From a virus: DNA of 20,682 nt. Within the stretch, counting starts at the first letter, position 1. Every line of letters starts with the position of its first letter. Location of the stretch: the IMG/VR virus record IMGVR_UViG_3300010391_000145, positions 1 through 20,682 of that record; one strand, written 5' to 3'. This document shows, one piece after another, positions 1 through 6,889 of the stretch. The position numbers were made by a program, and so were the translations under genes. The notes beneath the pieces were generated by a model. It searched no databases. It worked only from the letters and a program-made list of their open reading frames with translations, and was not told the origin of the DNA.

Positions 1-1680
1 ATGGATACCGCCGATATTGATATTGGAAAACAACAGTTAACCCTGTTGCCTGAAGAAGTTGTTCACATTAAATACCCAAATCCCTTTTCTTCGCACGTCG
101 GACTTTCGATGATTATTGCTCTTTCGCTTCCAGTTCTTATAGATAAATACGGACGTGAATATATTGTAGGTTTTTTCCTACGTGGTGGAAATACTTCGGG
201 AATAATTGAAACCGATACTACTAATGCCGATCAATTACTTAGGTTTGCCAAGACATTAATGCAAGCCTTTGGCGGTCGTCGCAATATGCACGCCGACAAA
301 ATCCTACCAAAAGGAACCAAATGGGTAGGACAAGGCAACACATTTGAACAAATTAAATTAACCGAAATGCTTAAGGAAAACTACGGACTATTTCGCGCGG
401 CCACGGGTTGCACTAATACCGTTCTTGGACAGGTTGAAAATGTAAACAGGGCAACGGCATTTGCCGAGATGCAACAATTTTGGAAGATGACAATCCTTCC
501 AATCCAGGGAATTTATTGCAAGGGAATAATGCATTCGCCGCTATGGGAACGTTTCGGACTGGATGAAACTAATGAGCTTTGTTTCGACAATTCAAATATA
601 GAATGGCTTAACGAGTTTGATGTTATTTTGGATCAAGACTTAAAATTAGTTCAAACACATTCTATTAATGAGCGCAGAATTAAACTTGGAGCAAAGCCAA
701 TAGAAAGATTTGGGGATAAACTTTATATTGAATTAGAATCAACTACAAAACAATCTCCACTAATGTTTTCTTTTCCTCAAAATCAAGACGTTAAATCGCT
801 TCCTGAATCAACGGTTGTTCCGGTGATAGACGTAGTTTCAGAATGGAAATCCCTGGAAAAGAAACTGCAAGAACCGACATCTCAAATTGAAAAGGAATTT
901 ACAAAAGAATTTGGAGCGTGGGAAGGCGTGGTTCTTTCGCATATAAATAATAAAGATGCTGCCGAGGGCATGATCAAATCAAGATCTGAAAGTTTTGCGT
1001 CTGGTTTCTCGGAATTAATTATTCCTACAGTAATGCTTGCTTATGAAAATCAACTTAAAAGAATAAAAACAAAAAGTTTTAGGGCCATTCAGCACAAAGA
1101 AAGTCCCACTGATCCCGAAAGTGATCGAAGGGCTAGGCTTGATCTGCTTAAAGATCGTGCGAAGGCCCTAATCCAAAAAAAGATATTGGCGGGACAAAAA
1201 GAATCGTTTCTTGGTTATAGTAAAACGGCAATGGACCGAGTTTATAAATTAATTGACGACGAACTGGCCGCCGGAAAAAGCATCGATGACGTGGCTTATT
1301 CGGTTCGACAGAAATTCAGCGAATTTTATGAGGGTCAAGCCAGAACAATTGTAGGCACTGAATATAGTTCGGCAATTGCCATTGGTCAGCAACAGTTTGC
1401 CGAGGATCTCGGTACGGTCGCAAAAAAAATATCTAAAGAATGGATTACGATGGACGATAAGTGGGTTCGTGAAGATCATCAGGCATTATCTGGAAGAAAA
1501 GTTTACGGAGAATCTGAAAAAGTTAATGAGGCTCTTTTCTCGACCGAAGGTGATGTTGATGTTGATTCTGGAGAAGACGGAAATTATTTAAAATATCCAA
1601 AAGAAACTGGTGGCGATGCAAGCATGGTTGTGAATTGTCGTTGCACTATAATTCACGACGTTATCGAATGGAAGGAATAA
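1..1680 (+). CDS. Phage portal protein fused to Mu gpF-like head morphogenesis domain (5' partial)
   Basis: The N-terminal part reads as an HK97-type portal protein, the dodecameric ring through which DNA enters the head. Visible cues are EEVVHIKYPNP (residues 18-28), GNTFEQIKLTEML (112-124) and the region 130-165 with FRAATGCTNTVLG followed by ATAFAEMQQFW. The C-terminal part (about 440-559) has the Mu gpF/SPP1 gp7-like pattern: ARTIVGTEYSSA, REDHQALSGR with His493, and the closing VNCRC (544-548). A portal and a minor head protein are therefore one polypeptide. The frame is open to base 1, and the first residues correspond to the middle of a typical portal, so the ATG at base 1 is probably internal and the true N-terminus lies upstream. 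TAA at 1678-1680 is one base from the next ATG, consistent with translational coupling. Portal and gpF calls are firm; true length is unknown. Confidence 0.9.
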   Translation: MDTADIDIGKQQLTLLPEEVVHIKYPNPFSSHVGLSMIIALSLPVLIDKYGREYIVGFFLRGGNTSGIIETDTTNADQLLRFAKTLMQAFGGRRNMHADKILPKGTKWVGQGNTFEQIKLTEMLKENYGLFRAATGCTNTVLGQVENVNRATAFAEMQQFWKMTILPIQGIYCKGIMHSPLWERFGLDETNELCFDNSNIEWLNEFDVILDQDLKLVQTHSINERRIKLGAKPIERFGDKLYIELESTTKQSPLMFSFPQNQDVKSLPESTVVPVIDVVSEWKSLEKKLQEPTSQIEKEFTKEFGAWEGVVLSHINNKDAAEGMIKSRSESFASGFSELIIPTVMLAYENQLKRIKTKSFRAIQHKESPTDPESDRRARLDLLKDRAKALIQKKILAGQKESFLGYSKTAMDRVYKLIDDELAAGKSIDDVAYSVRQKFSEFYEGQARTIVGTEYSSAIAIGQQQFAEDLGTVAKKISKEWITMDDKWVREDHQALSGRKVYGESEKVNEALFSTEGDVDVDSGEDGNYLKYPKETGGDASMVVNCRCTIIHDVIEWKE

Positions 1681-1681
1681 A

Positions 1682-2515
1682 ATGATTTATAAAAGCAATG
1701 AATCTTCTCCAAAAAATATTCATGGAATATTTGAACTTGCCAAAACAAAAAAGCGTTATATTCACGTGAGGAATTTTGATATAAAAGCAGCTAGCATTGA
1801 AGACGACGATAGCGAAGATCTTATTATAGAGGGTATGGCTAATCTTGCGGCAGAAGATCGCATAGACGAGGTTATAGATTCAAAAGCTTGGGATATTAAA
1901 AATTATCTAAAAAATCCCGTAATACTTTACGAACATAACCACATGTGCCCGGTTGGCGTTTCCATGCAGGTCGAACCGCGTGATGACGGGTTATATTACA
2001 AGGGAATTATAGGCAGTCCTAAAAAAGCAGAATTGACGGACGAGCAAAAAAAGGTAAGATCATTATTAAGACAAGGAATTTTAAAAGCTAACTCAGTCGG
2101 CTTTATTCCGATAGTTATGGAATACGATGAAGAAAAAGAAACTCTTCGCTACATGAAAGTTGAACTTTTAGAAATATCTATTGTGTCAATCCCGATGCAG
2201 CAAGATTCATTAATAACGTCAGTTAAAAATTTAGAGAAAGGAAAAGCTATGCCAGAAGAAAAATTAAATGAGGTTCATAAAATGTGTTCGGAAATGGGGC
2301 CGAAATTAAATGAAGTTCATAAAATGTGTTCTGATCTAAAGCCAAAAGTTGATGAAGAAGCTGGAAAGAAAATTGCAGCAGAACTTGTTGACGTGAAAGC
2401 AAAGCTTGATGTTTCGGAAAAACAAGTTATTGAACTTAAAGCAAAACTGGAAACGACAGAAAAAGGCGCGAGCGATCTTTTGGAAACTTTAAAGAAAACC
2501 GGAACAATAAAATAA
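1682..2515 (+). CDS. HK97-family prohead maturation protease with C-terminal scaffold-like tail
   Basis: Serine protease that cleaves scaffold and capsid N-termini during head maturation. The order of motifs fits the U35/S78 family: IIEGMANLA (48-56), LYEHNH giving the likely catalytic His85, ANSVGF giving Ser138, and ELLEISIVSIP giving a likely acidic member of the triad around Glu164. After residue 190 the protein becomes Lys/Glu rich and coiled-coil-like, as in proteases that carry their own scaffolding (delta) domain. This tail holds two tandem 14-residue repeats (194-207 and 208-221). The gene sits in the usual place between portal and major capsid, one base after the portal stop. No separate scaffold gene follows, so the tail, or an internal start at 2249, probably supplies that role. 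Confidence 0.9.
   Translation: MIYKSNESSPKNIHGIFELAKTKKRYIHVRNFDIKAASIEDDDSEDLIIEGMANLAAEDRIDEVIDSKAWDIKNYLKNPVILYEHNHMCPVGVSMQVEPRDDGLYYKGIIGSPKKAELTDEQKKVRSLLRQGILKANSVGFIPIVMEYDEEKETLRYMKVELLEISIVSIPMQQDSLITSVKNLEKGKAMPEEKLNEVHKMCSEMGPKLNEVHKMCSDLKPKVDEEAGKKIAAELVDVKAKLDVSEKQVIELKAKLETTEKGASDLLETLKKTGTIK
2249..2515 (+). CDS. Possible nested scaffolding protein from an internal start in the protease gene
   Basis: Met190 of the protease (ATG at 2249-2251) is preceded by AGAAAGGA with a spacing of about six bases, a good in-frame ribosome binding site. It falls exactly at the boundary between the protease domain and the charged helical tail. Initiation here would give an 88-residue Lys/Glu-rich protein containing both 14-residue repeats and no protease domain. 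Lambda uses the same logic (Nu3 inside C). The sequence shows the site; that it is used is inference. Confidence 0.35.
   Translation: MPEEKLNEVHKMCSEMGPKLNEVHKMCSDLKPKVDEEAGKKIAAELVDVKAKLDVSEKQVIELKAKLETTEKGASDLLETLKKTGTIK
2261..2344 (+). repeat. Two tandem 42-bp coding repeats in the protease tail
   Basis: Units 2261-2302 and 2303-2344 encode KLNEVHKMCSEMGP and KLNEVHKMCSDLKP. The first ten codons differ by a single synonymous base (gag/gaa); the last four codons diverge. This looks like a recent in-frame duplication within a helical segment, and it places two cysteines 14 residues apart. Confidence 0.8.
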
Positions 2516-2518
2516 CAT

Positions 2519-2541
2519 ATGACAGGGATTGTCTTTGTCAT
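2519..2541 (+). promoter_or_regulatory. Hairpin just upstream of the major capsid gene
   Basis: ATGACAGGGA pairs with TCTTTGTCAT across a TTG loop (ten pairs, two of them G-U). No T-run follows, so it does not look like an intrinsic terminator. It ends about 12 bases before the AAGGAGG of the capsid gene. An RNA processing or stability role is possible. Confidence 0.5.
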
Positions 2542-2562
2542 TAATATTCAAGGAGGATATTT

Positions 2563-3981
2563 ATGGAATTAACAGTGGCTGAACGCCTACAACAAGCAAA
2601 CGCAGCAGTCAGTGGTTCGGCTGCTGGTGATGCCGCAAATAGAACCAATCAAGTTGACGGAGCTTTAGGAAGAGGTGCCCCGGCAATTATTTCTAGTGCC
2701 GCAAAGCACATGGAATTGGTGCCTGGACTTTTTGGCAAGAAACACATTTCTGAAGTCATTGGAATTGGAGTGGAGACCAATGATGGTAGAGATTCAAATG
2801 GATCGGTTCATAAATCACTTAACTGCGGTGATATGAATAGCAATCGTCATGTTGCTCCGGAATTAAAACACATGATTTTGGATCTTAAAAAATCAATTCA
2901 CAATGCTCAATTAATGCAACAGATCGCTTCGTTTAAAAGTCGGCAGCCGGTAAACGTTTGTGATACGACGTATTTTAAAGCGGAAGTAGAACCAAAATTA
3001 AAAGCCTTTAGTCTTGCTGATTTCAGTTTCTGGATTCCGACGGCGAATGCAAGATTCTATTTTTCCGAATATGAGATCGAACCAGGACTAGCAAAATATT
3101 TTGAAGAATATCCGATGGACTCCAAGTCTGTTGACGTTCCTGGCGCAACAAACCGGCTGAAAGCTTATCTAGAATCAGATACGGCTACATTTACCGCACA
3201 ATATAATACTCAGGCCAGACACCAGATGTCGGCTCAAGGATGCGTCGCGAGTACCGATATTACGGAAGACCTCTTACAAGATCTTGTTCCAAACGCAGGA
3301 GCTTTTGAAAGACTTCGCAAGGAAGTTTTGTTCGGTGTTCAGCGGTCTGAAGAAGATGCGTTAATAAACGGCGACGATACCGGGACAGTCCAGGGTGATG
3401 GTCATATGGATAGTGACGTTGCTGGTGGATCGGCTTTATTATTTAATAAAGCTTTCAAGGGTCTTCGTAAAAGAGCGATTACAGCAAGTGCAACATACAG
3501 AAATGCAGGAAATGGCGTGGATCTAAGCACATTTACTGGTCTTATGGCTGCAATGGGCAAATTTGCAAATGATAAAGGCGATCTTTTGTGGATTCTTGGT
3601 CCAACCATTGATACCAAAATTGTTACTGGCGGAGTTGCAGAAATCCTTACGCTTCAAAACGTGGGCGGCATTGCAACTTTGTTAACTGGGAAGGTTCCCA
3701 GGATTTTTGGCGTTGAATCTTTTACGTCCGAATGGGTTCGCGAAGACGTTACGACAACCGGCGTGTATGCCGCTTTATCGGCATTAACAACCATTCTTTT
3801 GGTTAAGAAATCAAGATTCGTAATTGGGGTTCGCGCTCCAGTTCGCATCTGGGCCACACCGTCATTAGCATCGAGCGACAAGATGTTATTAACGGCGAAA
3901 AAGAGGGTAACTTTTTCAGGTGTAACTCAGTCTGCTACAGAAAAATCTGTTGTATGTGCAATTAACGTTGCGCTTACATAA
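2563..3981 (+). CDS. Major capsid protein (HK97 fold)
   Basis: 472 residues, preceded by a near-consensus CAAGGAGG ribosome binding site, as expected for the most abundant virion protein. The segment SEEDALINGDDTG (about 262-274) is the typical acidic E-loop/spine-helix landmark of HK97-fold capsids, and the C-terminal half contains the usual domain A pattern, for example FANDKGDLLWILGP and KSRFVIGVRAPVRIW. It follows the protease and precedes the connectors, the canonical order. The N-terminal 40 residues are Ala/Gly/Asn rich and may be a short pro-segment or flexible arm; no long cleaved scaffold is seen. The gene is bracketed by two RNA hairpins without T-runs (2519-2541 and 4003-4035). 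Confidence 0.92.
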   Translation: MELTVAERLQQANAAVSGSAAGDAANRTNQVDGALGRGAPAIISSAAKHMELVPGLFGKKHISEVIGIGVETNDGRDSNGSVHKSLNCGDMNSNRHVAPELKHMILDLKKSIHNAQLMQQIASFKSRQPVNVCDTTYFKAEVEPKLKAFSLADFSFWIPTANARFYFSEYEIEPGLAKYFEEYPMDSKSVDVPGATNRLKAYLESDTATFTAQYNTQARHQMSAQGCVASTDITEDLLQDLVPNAGAFERLRKEVLFGVQRSEEDALINGDDTGTVQGDGHMDSDVAGGSALLFNKAFKGLRKRAITASATYRNAGNGVDLSTFTGLMAAMGKFANDKGDLLWILGPTIDTKIVTGGVAEILTLQNVGGIATLLTGKVPRIFGVESFTSEWVREDVTTTGVYAALSALTTILLVKKSRFVIGVRAPVRIWATPSLASSDKMLLTAKKRVTFSGVTQSATEKSVVCAINVALT

Positions 3982-4002
3982 TTATTTCGGGTGAGGGATG
4001 GC

Positions 4003-4035
4003 GATTGACCCAGAATATGATGTTTTGGGTCAGTC
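4003..4035 (+). promoter_or_regulatory. Strong hairpin immediately after the major capsid gene
   Basis: The core arms TGACCCA (4006-4012) and TGGGTCA (4026-4032) are perfect. Pairing extends outward (GAT/GTC) and inward to a 5-nt loop, giving a stem of about 14 pairs with a few G-U. It starts 21 bases after the capsid stop codon and is followed by ACCTTAAACTAA rather than a T-run. It may be a partial terminator or a 3' stabiliser that lets capsid mRNA outnumber downstream messages. Confidence 0.65.
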
Positions 4036-4056
4036 ACCTTAAACTAAGAGGCATTT

Positions 4057-4353
4057 ATGATTTATAAAGTTGGATATTTGGCAAAACCAAAAATGATAAC
4101 TGAAATTAAACGTCCTGTTACTGGGTGTTTAGTTTTGAATAAAGATGAATATGTTGAACTTAGCGAACAAGAATATAATACGATTATCCAAAATGGTTTG
4201 GTTGAGCGTGATCTTTTAATATTAAAAGTTTTAGACGAACCGATTAAAGAAGATCTTGAACCAATTGCGGAAGAAGAAGAAAATTCAGAAACTGAAGATG
4301 TTGAAAACGAAGAAATTAAACCACGACGCAGAGGACGACCGAGGAAAAGTTAA
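4057..4353 (+). CDS. Small head-region protein with basic AT-hook-like C-terminus
   Basis: 98 residues, function not recognised. The middle is ordinary mixed sequence, residues 70-90 are strongly acidic (EEEENSETEDVENEE) and the last ten residues are PRRRGRPRKS, which contains the GRP core of an AT-hook DNA-binding motif. Small proteins with acidic stretches and such basic tails are common between capsid and connector genes in phages. Possible roles are head completion or contact with packaged DNA, but this is inference. The start follows AAGAGG at a suitable distance, and the stop overlaps the next start (TAATG), so the two genes are translationally coupled. Confidence 0.7.
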   Translation: MIYKVGYLAKPKMITEIKRPVTGCLVLNKDEYVELSEQEYNTIIQNGLVERDLLILKVLDEPIKEDLEPIAEEEENSETEDVENEEIKPRRRGRPRKS

Positions 4354-5000
4354 TGCCGGGTTTTACATTAGCATCACACTGCCTAGTTGATTCAGCAACG
4401 CTATCTAAATTTATTTATGGCGTTGACGATGGATCGGTTGGCCTGACAACTCAACAAAAATTTAACGTTGAACTTTGTATAGCAGCGGCTTCAAGACAAA
4501 TACTTAATTTTATAGATCTTGATATTAAGGCCGCTTCGTTTTCAGAGGTTTGGGACGGAGCCGATTCGGATGAATTAGTTACGAAACAATGGCCTATAAA
4601 TTCTATCGCATCAATTAAACTTTCCAGCAATGGCGTATTTACAAATTCCACGCCTCTTGATTCTTCTGGTTATTATACGGACGGCAATTCAATAATGTTC
4701 AGGGATGGCTTCCGGGTTCCTCGCGGGCGCGGATTACTGCAAGTAATTTATAATGCAGGTTACACGACTGTTCCAGAAGATTTGCAGTTAGGTTGTCTTA
4801 TGCAGTTTCAATATCTTTACCAGCAAAACGGTAAAAACCCACCTATGGCCGGACTTGAATCAGTTCGCAAAATGGATGAATCACAGACGAAGGATAAAAA
4901 TCTTTCTGAGCATGGATTGCGTTCAGAAGTTGAAGCTATCTGTAAAGAATATCAGAGGTTTGAAGCACCTCTTTCTATAATGTTTGCGAGGGTAAGTTAA
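4353..5000 (+). CDS. Head-tail connector protein (HK97 gp6 / SPP1 gp15-like)
   Basis: 215 residues. Adaptor proteins of this kind bind below the portal ring and form the neck. The recognisable pattern is an N-terminal helical segment (TQQKFNVELCIAAASRQILNF), a central beta region and the hallmark VIYNAGYTTVPEDLQLGCLM, which matches the family's YNAGY-x-x-VP-x-DL motif. It sits in the correct place after the capsid and before a gp10-like protein. It is joined by a TAATG overlap at both ends (4351-4355 and 4998-5002). The call rests on motif and position; the exact subfamily is not resolved. Confidence 0.82.
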   Translation: MPGFTLASHCLVDSATLSKFIYGVDDGSVGLTTQQKFNVELCIAAASRQILNFIDLDIKAASFSEVWDGADSDELVTKQWPINSIASIKLSSNGVFTNSTPLDSSGYYTDGNSIMFRDGFRVPRGRGLLQVIYNAGYTTVPEDLQLGCLMQFQYLYQQNGKNPPMAGLESVRKMDESQTKDKNLSEHGLRSEVEAICKEYQRFEAPLSIMFARVS

Positions 5001-5590
5001 TGTCTGAAACAACCATGAATCAATTTTTTAAATTGATGCGAGATGAGCAGGATGCTTTTAAGAGAAGAATCCTTCAAGTTGTTTTCGACATGAGTACTGC
5101 CGTTAAGCGAGAAGTTATAAATAATATAAAAGAAACGTTTGGAAGTGAATCAGGAAGATCGGCAGGAACGTCTGGTAAGGGCGGGAAATTAATGGGGTCT
5201 GTACAGAGAGAAATGCTTCACGAAGGAGCTGTACAAATTACCGCCGGAAATGAAGGAGTGCCGTATGCTGCAATTCATGAATTTGGTGGTACGATAAAGG
5301 CAAAAAAATCTTTTCTTACAATACCAGCCGAAGGATATGAAAAAAGGCGAGCAAGGGAATTTGATTTAAAATTTAGATTAGTCGGAAGAGATAAATATAA
5401 TAATCCAATGGGAATATTAACGGATGATGAAGACAGGATTGCCTTTTGGTTGTTTAAGATGGTACAAATTCCAGCGCGTCCATACATGCAACCAGCTGTA
5501 GAAGAAGTGGGAACAGACGAAGTGCTGATGGAAAGATTAAAAGAAGTAACGGGTAAAGCAGAAATTCCTTACGAGGTAACCAGGTTGTGA
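5000..5590 (+). CDS. HK97 gp10-like head-tail joining/tail completion protein
   Basis: 196 residues. The diagnostic stretch is PYAAIHEFGGTIKAKK followed by FLTIPA (about residues 88-110), with the later ARPYMQPAVEEV, both typical of the HK97 gp10 / minor tail Z-like family that completes the head-tail interface. The N-terminal 40 residues look helical and the Gly/Ser-rich loop after residue 50 is expected. Its stop overlaps the next gene's GTG start (GTGA at 5587-5590), so translation is coupled. Confidence 0.85.
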   Translation: MSETTMNQFFKLMRDEQDAFKRRILQVVFDMSTAVKREVINNIKETFGSESGRSAGTSGKGGKLMGSVQREMLHEGAVQITAGNEGVPYAAIHEFGGTIKAKKSFLTIPAEGYEKRRAREFDLKFRLVGRDKYNNPMGILTDDEDRIAFWLFKMVQIPARPYMQPAVEEVGTDEVLMERLKEVTGKAEIPYEVTRL

Positions 5591-6057
5591 GTGATTCAAA
5601 AGGATCATTAATATTAACTGCTCTCAAAACTCGCCTTGAGTCTATAACCTTGGCTCACGGTTACCGAGTTGATATTAAGGAAGTGAAACTTAACACGATT
5701 GATATAAATATGAATTATCCGTCGTCTGATCTTCCTAAAATTGCAATCCTAAATGATAAAGCAAGAAACGAACAAGCCGTCTCCGCGCAATACGTTAACA
5801 ACATGAACGTATGGCTTCAGTTGGTAGCAGAACCCGAATGGACTGATCTGCAAATGGAAGATTTTAAATCTGATATTCGCCAAGCTCTTTTCGGTGATAG
5901 TCCGTCTGCGTCGGGAAATACTGGAATAACTTTAGGCGGAAAAATTACGCGAATAGATATGGGAGAAGAAATTAATGATCTGCATATGCTGAAAGTAAAC
6001 CGAGTTTCAGCTATGCAATTTACTTTAGTGAGTCACAGAATTTCATATAGGGATTAA
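5587..6057 (+). CDS. Tail terminator / minor tail U-like protein
   Basis: 156 residues with a GTG start inside the preceding gene's stop. The layout fits phage tail terminators: an N-terminal helix (ILTALKTRLESI), a PKIAIL strand, then a C-terminal half ending in a strand-rich NRVSAMQFTLVSHRISYRD. These proteins cap the tail tube before head joining. Assignment depends mostly on position between gp10-like and tail tube genes and on overall size, so it is moderate. Its last 20 residues resemble residues 45-58 of the next protein (NRVSATQLSLVSKG). Confidence 0.65.
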   Translation: MSDSKGSLILTALKTRLESITLAHGYRVDIKEVKLNTIDINMNYPSSDLPKIAILNDKARNEQAVSAQYVNNMNVWLQLVAEPEWTDLQMEDFKSDIRQALFGDSPSASGNTGITLGGKITRIDMGEEINDLHMLKVNRVSAMQFTLVSHRISYRD

Positions 6058-6079
6058 CAACTTTTTTGGAGGAAAGAAC

Positions 6080-6859
6080 ATGAACTTTTTACGATCCCTG
6101 ATTTTAACAGCAATTTTTTTAGCGTCTTCGTTGTCGTTTGGATTGGTTTTGCAACCGTCCAACATTGATTCAGTAAAACTTAACAAGGGTCAGGTTTTTA
6201 ATATTAAAGGTAATAGGGTTAGCGCAACTCAGTTATCTTTAGTAAGTAAAGGCGGAACCCCTCTTTCGTCGATGAATTACGGTTATATCGATATTGGTGG
6301 AACTACAAGAAAAGTAAGTTCTCCCAAAACTCTTACATTAGCTTCTAATGCTTGCTCTGCAAAATGGGGAACAAGCGGAACTATCCTTCTTTATGTTTAT
6401 GCTGGCTCTACTTCTGGCGGTGTTGTTTATCTTTGCGCGAGTGACGTACCAAATCAAACCGTTGTTAGTGCGGCATCTGCTGGAGCAGCTGGTTATATGA
6501 ATTGTAGTACTGCTCTTACAGCCGCAGATTCTGTAAGAATGCTTGGATCTGTTTCTACAAATTGCACTGGCCCCGTTATTGCTAATTCATATTCTGAAGT
6601 AGCGGTTGGTTTAAATGGTCTTGGTTATGTTCCGGTTAAAAATTATGGAACTGTATCTAGCACAACATCTAGCACTACACTGGTTTTTACAGTTAATGGG
6701 ATTCAAATCGGTGACTATTGTTTGGCTCAACCAACTGCGCTTGGAACTGGCCCTAATTATATTAAAAGTGTAAGCACAGCCACCGCAAATCAACTTAATG
6801 TTGTGGTTGATACTACTCAGTCTGGTGGGACGACTACTATTAATTATATTTGCTACTAA
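6080..6859 (+). CDS. Signal-peptide-bearing surface/decoration-like protein in the tail operon
   Basis: 259 residues, starting after a strong GGAGG ribosome binding site. The N-terminus has a textbook Sec signal: MNFLRS, a hydrophobic core LILTAIFLASSLSF, and a likely cleavage around Gly21. The body is Ser/Thr/Gly/Val rich and probably all beta, with six Cys in the mature part. The last 75 residues (TLVFTVNGIQIGDYCLA to INYICY) resemble the beta domain found in phage head-fibre and decoration proteins, where a V-x-G-h-x-x-GD motif precedes a run of strands. An exported protein between tail terminator and tail tube is unusual, since virion parts assemble in the cytoplasm. It may be a captured cell-surface gene, or the hydrophobic segment may not act as a signal. 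Function not established. Confidence 0.6.
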   Translation: MNFLRSLILTAIFLASSLSFGLVLQPSNIDSVKLNKGQVFNIKGNRVSATQLSLVSKGGTPLSSMNYGYIDIGGTTRKVSSPKTLTLASNACSAKWGTSGTILLYVYAGSTSGGVVYLCASDVPNQTVVSAASAGAAGYMNCSTALTAADSVRMLGSVSTNCTGPVIANSYSEVAVGLNGLGYVPVKNYGTVSSTTSSTTLVFTVNGIQIGDYCLAQPTALGTGPNYIKSVSTATANQLNVVVDTTQSGGTTTINYICY

Positions 6860-6875
6860 ATTTAACAAACAGAAA

Positions 6876-6889
6876 GGAGGTTCGCCTCT
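6876..6889 (+). promoter_or_regulatory. Hairpin that sequesters the Shine-Dalgarno of the tail tube gene
   Basis: The ribosome binding site AAAGGAGG is followed directly by TTCGCCTCT and then ATG at 6890. GAGG (6877-6880) pairs with CCTC (6885-6888) across a TTCG tetraloop, with one more G-U pair outside. The hairpin buries the SD and abuts the start codon, so it could limit or gate translation of the tail tube protein. Confidence 0.5.

Noticed and set aside
1249-1479. Minus-strand reading frames under the virion operon (for example 1249-1479, 6931-7215, 8185-8463)
   Set aside because: All lie antisense to clear virion genes, lack ribosome binding sites and show no protein motif.
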